Source: Diphasiastrum complanatum (lineage: Eukaryota; Streptophyta; Lycopodiopsida; Lycopodiales; Lycopodiaceae). Taken from it: a stretch of DNA of 64,000 nucleotides. Below are positions 56,060 to 64,000 of the stretch, in pieces; the stretch's first letter is position 1, and each line of letters begins with the position of its first letter. Location of the stretch: positions 43,114,223 to 43,178,222 of the forward strand of contig CM055095.1 of assembly GCA_029204225.1 (NCBI GenBank). Direction: 5' to 3'. The notes below the pieces were generated by a model, which did no database searches, was not told where the DNA came from, and worked only from the letters and a program-made list of their open reading frames with translations. A program made the position numbers and the translations under genes.

Positions 56060-56440
56060 GTGAAAAAAAATTCACCAAATTTTGGGATGTCAGAGGATCT
56101 ATCACAAGCCATGTCGAAAAATCTGTCACAAAGGATCTATCAAAATTTGACACGTCAAAATCCGACAGATCTTCATTTCCGGCTACCGGATAACCGCTGG
56201 AGTGTAATTCAAATTCAATGTCGAAATCTATCACATTCATAGATGTAGGAGACCGACAAACAACTGTCGCCATGCAGCAGCTGTTTGGGGACACAATGTG
56301 GAAAATGACAGTCCACGTGGATGTCGAAAACCGACAGATATTCCCAGTGTCGGATTTCAACATCTCTACAAATTTTTGACAGACAGAGGGCATTTTTAAA
56401 TCTGTCAAAAAATTTTGACATCTGTAAAAAGTCTAACAAC
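56060..56440. repeat. Second TGTC/GACA motif block
   Basis: Repeated ATGTCGAAAAATCTGTCAC, CACGTCAAAATCCGACAGA, GATGTCGAAAACCGACAGA, GTGTCGGATTTCAACATC and ATCTGTCAAAAAATTTTGAC-like motifs, with GGCTACCGG in the middle. Related in motif content, but not obviously collinear, to 32704-33025. 56441-56692 downstream holds nothing recognisable. Confidence 0.65.
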
Positions 56441-56692
56441 ATTGAAACGTTTTCTGTGAACAAGTTTGAAACATTTTTTTGCATTTTAGGGTTCATTCAC
56501 AACTTCACTTGCAAATTAACTAAGTGAATAACAATTCAAAACTTCATAACTAATGTATGGAAATTACAATCCATTCAATACTCCCAAATCAAAATCATTG
56601 AAATTAGAACGTTATATTACGTCATAATGTTGTGAGACTTTCTATCTCATGTACAATACATCGCCATGATACACATATCCAAAAACAAAATA

Positions 56693-56697
56693 ATAAT
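56693..56697. repeat. Target site duplication ATAAT (left copy, element B)
   Basis: Matches 63128-63132 on the other side of element B. Confidence 0.95.
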
Positions 56698-57351
56698 TGT
56701 GAAAAATACAGATCCTAAGTGGATCTAAACTCCAAGATCATTGGCTTGAATGCTTGCACTCCAAACTACATAAGCTAGGAATTGGCAACACATTCTATGC
56801 TACCTAGAATGCAAAGAACTTGATCAAAAAGCATTTATCACAAATGGAAACTTTCATAAACATCAAGTGCGGCCCAAAATACATTATACAGTCCATAATA
56901 CATCAGCCTACCACTTTTGGAAAGCACCTAAGATCATACACAATAGCTTGAAGACAATACACACAACAATGCTCTCAATGGAGGAAGAAACAATGACAAT
57001 GATCTATTGATCTCAATGAAGCATACAAAAGGTTTCTCCAACCTGTTCTCCACGACTTCCCTACTATTTATGGATGAGGAAGATGACTCTCTCTCCTCTC
57101 TCTAGAAGGTACTTGACCCTAGATATTCCCTATATAGGAAAAATAGCTAAAAATGGCTTATATGACCAAAATACATCAAAATGGTCTCATTTTGAAGGGT
57201 ATGAAGTTTGACACTTCATCATACTGAAAAAATACAGTAAATAAAAACATTGTGGCCTGGTTCACACGTGTGAAACTCCAGAACCAAAACTATTTACAAT
57301 TTTAGCCAATTTAGGCCTCAAACTAGCTAGGAAATGTTGACAATTTTCACA
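56698..57351 (-). repeat. 3' LTR of element B
   Basis: 654 bp; one base shorter than its partner because a G is missing near 56880 (AAAATACATT versus AAAATAGCATT at 62652). Confidence 0.95.
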
Positions 57352-60300
57352 CTCCCTCTTCAACATTGGATGCTAGTTTCAACATAGTCTTTGAGCACAT
57401 TCCAAGATTAGATCTATGCATTAAATATAGGTCCTTTCCCAATGGTTTGGTGAAGATATCAGCCACACACTCCTTTGAAGAGACATGTTGAAGCTCCACC
57501 TCTTTGGCAATGACTTGATCTCTCACAAAATGGTGAGCAATCTCAATGTGCTTGCTCCTTGCATGAAAAACAGGATTGCTTGCCAAGCTTTGGGCTGAAA
57601 GGTTATCACAAAGTATGATTGGAGTCTTCTCTGGTTCCAGCAAGTGAAGATCCAATAACATCCTCTTGATCCAAAGAATCTCCTTGGTGCATGTTGTTAA
57701 TGCCTTGTACTCGGCTTCGGTGGAAGATAGAGAGATAGTTGGTTGCTTCTTTGATAGCCATGAGACCACTCCATCTCCAAGATAGATTGCAAAGGCACTT
57801 GTTGACTTCCTATCCATTTGATCACCTGCAAAATCTGAATCTGAAAATCCACAAAGGTTAGGTGTAGTACCTCCATACAAGATGCCAAAATCTCTAGATC
57901 CCGAGATGTATCTAAGTACTCTCTTTCCTAGCTTCCAATGAGCCTCACTAGGATCTTGCATAAATTGACTTAGTTTACCAACCACAAAGCTTAGATCAGG
58001 TCTTGTGATGGTTAACCATATAAGAGATCCTATTAGCTTTCTATAGAGAGTAATGTCCTTGAAGGATCTTTCATTACTTCTTGTAGTTAGCTTTACATTT
58101 GATTCCATAGGAGTAGAAACAACTTTACAATCTTCCATATGAAACCTTTTTAGAATAGAGTTAACATACTTTTCTTGACATATGAATGTAGATTTAGAAG
58201 TTCTAATAATCTCTATTCCTAAGATATAATGAAGTTTACCAAGATCTTGAATTTCAAACTCTCTTTTGAGTGCCATCTTGATTTCATCTATATCTAGATT
58301 GTTACCACCACTTAAGATAATGTCATCAACATAGATCAAAAGTAAAGTGATATCATTTTCATTCAATCTAAAGTAGAGAGAATGATCATACTCACTCATA
58401 ACAAAGTTTTGAGAAAGTAAGAAGGAATTGAGCTTAGCATACCAACTCCTTGGTGCTTGCTTTAGCCCATACAAACTCTTTTGGAGATAGCACACATGAT
58501 TAGGCTCATCATGTGAAACATAGCCCTCGGGTTGCTCCATGTAAATATCTTCTTCAAGATCACCATTCAAGAAGGCATTAGTAACATCCATTTGCCACAT
58601 ATCCCAATCATAAAGAGTTGCAAGAGAGATTAGGATTCGAATAGTTACCATCTTTGCCACGGGTGCAAAGGTCTCATCATAGTCAATACCATATTCTTGA
58701 GCATACCCCTTTGCCACCAACCTTGCCTTGTACTTGTTGATTGATCCATCTTGATTTGTCTTGATCTTGAAGATCCACTTACAACCAATTGCCTTCTTGT
58801 CCTTTGGAAGCTTTACCAACCTCCATGTGTTGCTTTTGATGAGTGCTTGATGCTCATGATCCATGGCTTGGATCCATTCCTTCTTTTGAATTGCTTCACC
58901 TACACAAGTTGGTTCATCAAAAGAGGTAAGAAAAGCAAAGTTAGAGTTGTCCACCACTTGCTTTCCTTTTTCATCATAGGTTAGCCTTGATGGCTTAGCC
59001 CTTTGCCTTTGAGTCTTCCTTGAAGTTTGCTTTGGAGTGGCATCTCCATCTTCATCCAAGACATCTTGCACATCATGATGATTAGTAGGCACATCAACAT
59101 CAACATCAACAACATTGGAAATATTCTCTTCATGAAAGATGACATTCCTACTTATGACAACTTTCTTTGTAGAAGGAATGTACACTTTGTAAGCCTTGCT
59201 TACTTCACTATAGCCAACAAACACACCCTTCTTTGATGAAGGATCTTATTTAGTTCTATCATCAAGTGTGATATTGACAAAACATGTACATCCAAAGATC
59301 CTACAATGCTTGACACTCGGCCTTCTACCATAAAGAACCTCATGAGGAGTTTTACCATCCAAGGAAGCACTTGTCCATCTATTACATAGATAGTTAGCAC
59401 ATGCTAAAGCTTCCCCCCAAAAAGACTTAGCAAGATTAGCATGTAGTCTCATTGCCTTGGCACATTCACAAAGGGTTCTATTCTTCCTCTCGGCCACTCC
59501 ATTCTGTTGTGGAGTCCTAGGACTAGACATCTCCCTCTTAATCCCATGTGCTATACAAAAGTCTTTGAACCTATTTGAGGTGTATTCCCCTCCATTATCA
59601 GATCTTAAGCATTTGATCTTTGTATTGAATTGGTTTTCCATTTCATTCTTGAACTTGACAAATGCAGCAAACACTTCATCCTTACTTTTAAGAAGATAGA
59701 TCCAAGTATACCTACTAAAGTCATCAATGAAAGTTGCATACATCTTTGCCCCACCATTGCTAGTTGTACTAGAAGAATGAATATCAGAATGCACAAGTTG
59801 AAAAGCTTCTTTAGATCTAGAAGTAGATCTAGAATAAGCAAGTCTATGAGATTTGGACAAGGCACAATGTTCACAAACACTATTGTTTGCAACAAGACTT
59901 TTAGGGAGACCAAGAACAAGCTCTTTCTTTGCCATTACCTCCAAAGATTTGAAGTTGGGATGGCCCAACCTCTTGTGCCAAACTTCTTGGTTTGTCAATT
60001 GCTCCCTAGCCATACATCCTTCATGATTAGAGATCACACATGCATCAAGCTTGAAAAGTTTACCATGCCTCCTACCTTGAGCAATCAAGGATCCACATTT
60101 ACTTATCAAACATGCATCTCCAATGAACTCCACATCAAGTCCTTTGTCAATCATTTGACTTACACTAAGCAAATTCTTAGTGATTGAAGGAATGTACAAA
60201 ACATTTTCAAGATTTGCTTTCCTATTTGTTGAAAGGGAAATAGGAATAGTGCCTATGCCTTTGATGTCACATTGACCATCATTTGCAGTGTAGATGATGT

Positions 60301-61300
60301 TACCTTCTCCCTCATAAGTCAATAAGGATGTAAAGTATTCCTTATGTCTTGTCATGTGAGATGAGGCTCCACTATCAATCCACCAAGGATCATTATCATC
60401 TATGTTGGCTAACAAACTTGAAGTCATAACAAGTGATTCACATGTGTTATGTTCTTCCTCATCTATTGTAAGATTTCCTTGCCTCTCTCCTTGCTCTCTT
60501 TTCTTCTTATAACATTCATTTGCAAAATGACCTTTTATCCCACAATAAAAGCACTTGAACTTTGACTTATTGTTCTTAGTAGAAGAGGAAGAGGAAGAGT
60601 GATCATCATGATCAAAGTTACCACCTTTGGACCATTTCCCTTTGCCTTTACCTTTGCCCTTGAATTTGCCTTTTGTGAAGAAAGCCTCTTCACCTCCACC
60701 TTGCAAGGATGCACCATCAAGCTTTGATTGCAACCTATGTTCTTCAGCCAATAAGATTTCTTGCAAGTCAACCACACTTGGCAAGACTCTTTGAATGGCA
60801 AAACTTTGCACAAGGTTAGCATGTTCATTTAGCAAACCATTCAACATAACTTGGACTATTTCACCATCTTTTATGTTCTCATCAATGCATGCTAAATCAT
60901 CACTTAGGGACTTAACTCTCAAGATAAATGCATGAGCACTTTCACCCTCTCTTTGCCTACTAGAAAATATTTGTCTCCTTAGGGTCAATACCCTAGATGT
61001 GGACTTTGATTCAAAGAGCTTCTTTAAGGCATTCCATGCCTCACTTGCACATTGACACTTTCCAACTTCCTTGAGAAGTTCATTTGTAACATTTATTTTA
61101 ATGATATGAAGAGCCCTTTTGGCCTTCTTATCAAACCTTTGTTGCTCTTGAAGTGTGAGAGGTCTCTCTTCAATTTCTGCAACTATGTCCATGAGTTCAT
61201 TCAACTCAAGTAAGGACTCCATCCTCACTTTCCAAGTAGAGTAGTTTGATGAACTCAACCTTTCACTAGACTCTAGCATGATCCCACCATTGGAAGCCAT
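57347..61300 (-). pseudogene. gag-pol: Copia gag-pol of element B, one nonsense codon
   Basis: Collinear with the 1317-codon ORF of A. The start ATG is at 61298-61300. Gag, CCHC, protease DSG and integrase D,D,E are intact in the first 684 codons (61300-59246). Codon 685, Glu in A, is TAA (complement of TTA at 59246-59248) through one substitution at 59248. The remainder (59245-57347) has intact RT YVDD and RNase H motifs in the same frame. The predicted product would therefore be Gag-PR-IN without RT, unless the stop is read through. Other differences from A are scattered missense changes. Confidence 0.95.
57352..57361 (-). other. Polypurine tract of element B
   Basis: CTCCCTCTTC on the + strand is the complement of GAAGAGGGAG, adjacent to the 3' LTR. 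Confidence 0.9.
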
Positions 61301-62460
61301 GATTCTAATGTTTCTTCAACTTTTAGGTTCTGTCCTAAAGCACTTAGCACTCACTTTTCTCTCAACAAATGATAGATAAAGAGATCTATGAAGATTTAGG
61401 ACCCTAAAACACTTCTATCTTGAACCTAGATGGTTTCCAAGCATAGAAAGGAAGATTGAAACACATGCAACACTTTGCACAGACTAAGAATGGATTACAA
61501 AATCAAACCAACCTGAACACACTCTTGCTTAAGCTCTCAAACTTTCCAGCAAGTGACCAAATCAAGTTATGGTGTGAAGAGTTACTTGCATTCTTAGAAA
61601 ATACCCAAAACTAGGATGCCAAGATTACCTAGTAATGAACAAACTTGATCAACATATGATCAACACACTAAGATATTGATTCAACCTGTAAAACCACATG
61701 TAAACCACACTTCTAAAAGTTTATAAACTCCAGCAAGTGATAAATACAAGATTTAGAGGTGAATGAATGAGCACACTTAGTGAATCACAAGACTAGCTTC
61801 ACTATCTTGTCAAATCTTGGTGTTTAGATGTAGATCTAAGATCACTTCACATGAGAATGTTCCTCAACCTGTTAAGAACCTGAAAACACACTTGCATAAT
61901 GGTTAACACCTTCCAGCAAATGCTCCAATCAAATTACATAAGGAGAGTTACTTACATGCTCAACAAAGTACACCAAATTTTATGCCAAAATTGATGACAA
62001 TCTTTACAATATGCTCTTCACAATGGAGCTTACAATATGTTCACCCAAAAAAGGGGATCTTTCATCCAAATGGGAGCTTTGCTCAGCCTTTAGGAGAATT
62101 ACAACTCACTCAAAAGAGCATTTGTCATCCACTTAAGGAGAAGTTTCATCCACTTAAGGAGAGTGTTCATCCAAGAATGGAGATTGTCAACAATAGGATT
62201 GAAAAGAACATTGTTAGTATTGAATATGCACAAGCCTCACAATCACAAATGATTAGGTGTTATGATCTGATCCAAAATAGTTTCTTTTCAGCCTCTGATC
62301 TTCAATAGACCTGAAATATGCTTTTGATCCACAAGTTCAACTCACAAAACAAAGGTTAGTAAGATTTGATCAACAAAGCAATGCAAAATCATGCTAGAAC
62401 TTGATCAAACATCCAAATATCACCAAAAATGGAATACTTACTGTAAATAGAAGCCAACCA
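61301..62460 (-). other. 5' leader of element B
   Basis: Same ~183-bp degenerate repeats as in A. The complementary motif TCCAGCAA recurs at about 61549, 61731 and 61914. A 108-codon frame on the + strand (61982-62308), also present antisense in A, is judged fortuitous. Confidence 0.75.
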
Positions 62461-62472
62461 GCTCTGATACCA
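62461..62472 (-). other. Primer binding site of element B
   Basis: GCTCTGATACCA is the complement of TGGTATCAGAGC, adjacent to the 5' LTR. Confidence 0.95.
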
Positions 62473-63127
62473 TGTGAAAAATACAGATCCTAAGTGGATC
62501 TAAACTCCAAGATCATTGGCTTGAATGCTTGCACTCCAAACTACATAAGCTAGGAATTGGCAACACATTCTATGCTACCTAGAATGCAAAGAACTTGATC
62601 AAAAAGCATTTATCACAAATGGAAACTTCCATAAACATCAAGTGCGGCCCAAAATAGCATTATACAGTCCATAATACATCAGCCTATCACTTTTGGAAAG
62701 CACCTAAGATCATACACAATAGCTTGAAGACAATACACACAACAATGCTCTCAATGGAGGAAGAAACAATGACAATGATCTATTGATCTCAATGAAGCAT
62801 ACAAAAGGTTTCTCCAACCTGTTCTCCACGACTTCCCTACTATTTATGGATGAGGAAGATGACTCTCTCTCCTCTCTCTAGAAGGTACTTGACCCTAGAT
62901 ATTCCCTATATAGGAAAAATAGCTAAAAATGGCTTATATGACCAAAATACATCAAAATGGTCTCATTTTGAAGGGTATGAAGTTTGACACTTCATCATAC
63001 TGAAAAAATACAGTAAATAAAAACATTGTGGCCTGGTTCACACGTGTGAAACTCCAGAACCAAAACTATTTACAATTTTAGCCAATTTAGGCCTCAAACT
63101 AGCTAGGAAATGTTGACAATTTTCACA
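62473..63127 (-). repeat. 5' LTR of element B
   Basis: 655 bp with TG...CA ends and the conserved TTCACACGTGTGAA palindrome. Confidence 0.96.
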
Positions 63128-63132
63128 ATAAT
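63128..63132. repeat. Target site duplication ATAAT (right copy, element B)
   Basis: Direct repeat of 56693-56697. Confidence 0.95.
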
Positions 63133-63144
63133 AACTACACTATA

Positions 63145-64000
63145 TTATACACTACTACTCCTCGTCAGAGGCACTAGTGTCGTCATCACCCTGACCCGTA
63201 GAGCGACATGCTCTACATCTGGAGTTGGCGCTGCATGTGCCTGCATAAACACAAACAACAAATACGACAATGGTAAATTTTCGACCAAAGATCAATCTAC
63301 TGATGATATATGCATATAAATAAATTTGATGAAGACAATCATGAATATAACTCACTATGGGGTGGTTGCCCTGATGAGCTAGCTTTGCCACCAAACCAGC
63401 GTATGAATCGCGAAATTCAATTTCATACTCGGCCTTCGATGGATAGCGTCCAAAGTCGTGAAGCTGTAAAAAAGAAAAAATGAATGACAAGTTAAAATTT
63501 TTACCATGAATTAAATTCATATGCGATGACAGTAAAGAATGCATTGTAGAATATAAATGAATTACATACCATTAGGGCCTGTAGGCCTACCTTTCCACTA
63601 GATCCTAACTTAGGATTCTCCATGCCAGGGGTAATCCTACTCACCGCAACCTCCTTCTGCAAGTGATATTTTTCTAGATCTTTGGCCTCATCCTTGTAGG
63701 CCTTCCAATCTGGCTTGGAACACCAGGCAGGTTTTGACTTGCCTGTCCAAAGTGTGCCCCGCACAACATTCCTCTTACGCCGAATCCATTTGCTCATATC
63801 TTTTGATATGGCTCCTGGATCGAACTCATTTTCTTGCTGGAATTCTTCCCGCAACTCCTACATAATCTTGGATTTTGATTCTCCAGGTTGATCACACCCT
63901 TTTTTAAAAAGTCTTGTTCCAAAATAATGAGAACATAACAAATGCAACTTATTAATAAAGTGGTCCCTTTCTCATCCCTCACTACATCCCCATCGACAGT
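63145..64000 (-). CDS. 3' end of a spliced coding sequence, unrecognised (PTTA/En-Spm-like?)
   Basis: On the - strand three exon candidates join with GT-AG borders, all in phase 0: 63857-63570 (96 codons; FDPGAISKDMSKWIRRKRNV ... WCSKPDWKAYKDEAKDLEKY ... GSSGKVGLQALM), donor GTATGT; 63463-63356 (36 codons; LHDFGRYPSKAEYEIEFRDS ... GNHPI) between TTTTTTACAG and GTGAGT; and 63240-63145 after TTTATGCAG, ending TAA. Upstream, an AG at 63858-63860 may be another acceptor, or a TAG if unspliced. A W-rich, Lys-rich segment followed by GSSGK faintly recalls plant PTTA/En-Spm Transposase_24 proteins, but I cannot assign it. Copia B inserted 12 bp beyond the stop. The 5' part lies outside the window. 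Confidence 0.45.

Larger units (their letters stand above)
56698..63127 (-). mobile_element. Element B: near-complete Ty1/copia retrotransposon, same family as A
   Basis: 6430 bp on the - strand: 5' LTR 62473-63127, PBS 62461-62472, leader, gag-pol 61300 to 57347 with one nonsense codon, PPT 57352-57361, 3' LTR 56698-57351. LTRs differ by two substitutions and a one-base deletion in the 3' LTR. Very similar to A throughout. Probably non-autonomous, but it retains both LTRs, PBS and PPT, so it could be mobilised in trans by A. Confidence 0.96.

Overview
This window looks like nuclear repeat-rich DNA of a land plant. It is AT-rich and almost entirely built from LTR retrotransposons and their debris: Ty1/copia elements with the plant PBS TGGTATCAGAGC, Ty3/gypsy elements with Athila/Tat-type PBS and polypurine tracts, a CACTA (En/Spm) remnant, small TIR elements and very long CT/GA microsatellites. 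A large-genome seed plant, perhaps a gymnosperm, is a guess. No bacterial-style operon, tRNA, rRNA or CRISPR array was seen.

Layout. 298-6728 is a complete, very young copia element (element A, + strand): 655-bp LTRs that differ at 2 sites by eye, TSD CCCAA, and one intact 1317-codon gag-pol with all catalytic residues. 56698-63127 is a second copy of the same family on the - strand (element B, TSD ATAAT), broken by one nonsense codon between integrase and RT. 6734-10147 holds decayed coding pieces on the - strand, a 378-bp MITE and degenerate repeats. 10415-14997 is a mosaic of gypsy and copia fragments.

15026-29690 is a tandem array of a second copia family (family C). Four 650-bp LTRs are separated by three internal regions. 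In every internal region the whole RT domain is missing and a ~1.44-kb sequence unrelated to copia lies in its place. In the first unit this sequence is fused in frame to Gag-PR-IN. Units 2 and 3 also lack PBS, gag and part of PR, and are near-identical 4.13-kb tandem copies.

29691-33772 contains antisense gypsy fragments, a ~1-kb strand-asymmetric pyrimidine block and a region of TGTC/GACA motifs with a perfect hairpin. 33773-46985 is a ~13-kb decayed gypsy element (element D) with gag, PR, RT, RH, IN and a third, coiled-coil-containing ORF after integrase. It is interrupted between RH and IN by a 1.2-kb TIR element with a GC-rich core. 46986-56692 holds low-information sequence, GA microsatellites, a CACTA DUF4218/DUF4216 remnant fused in frame to a second RT-less gypsy derivative (element E), and a second TGTC/GACA block. 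63145-64000 carries the 3' end of a spliced coding sequence on the - strand, with element B inserted just beyond its stop codon.

How they work together: element A could supply Gag, PR, IN and RT in trans, whereas nearly all other elements (C units, E, F, H, D) have lost or damaged RT. The least expected observations are the RT-replaced copia array, the CATTAG-terminated TIR family that appears to lack target duplications, a hairpin conserved upstream of the third gypsy ORF, and the TGTC/GACA blocks. All comparisons were made by eye on this sequence only.
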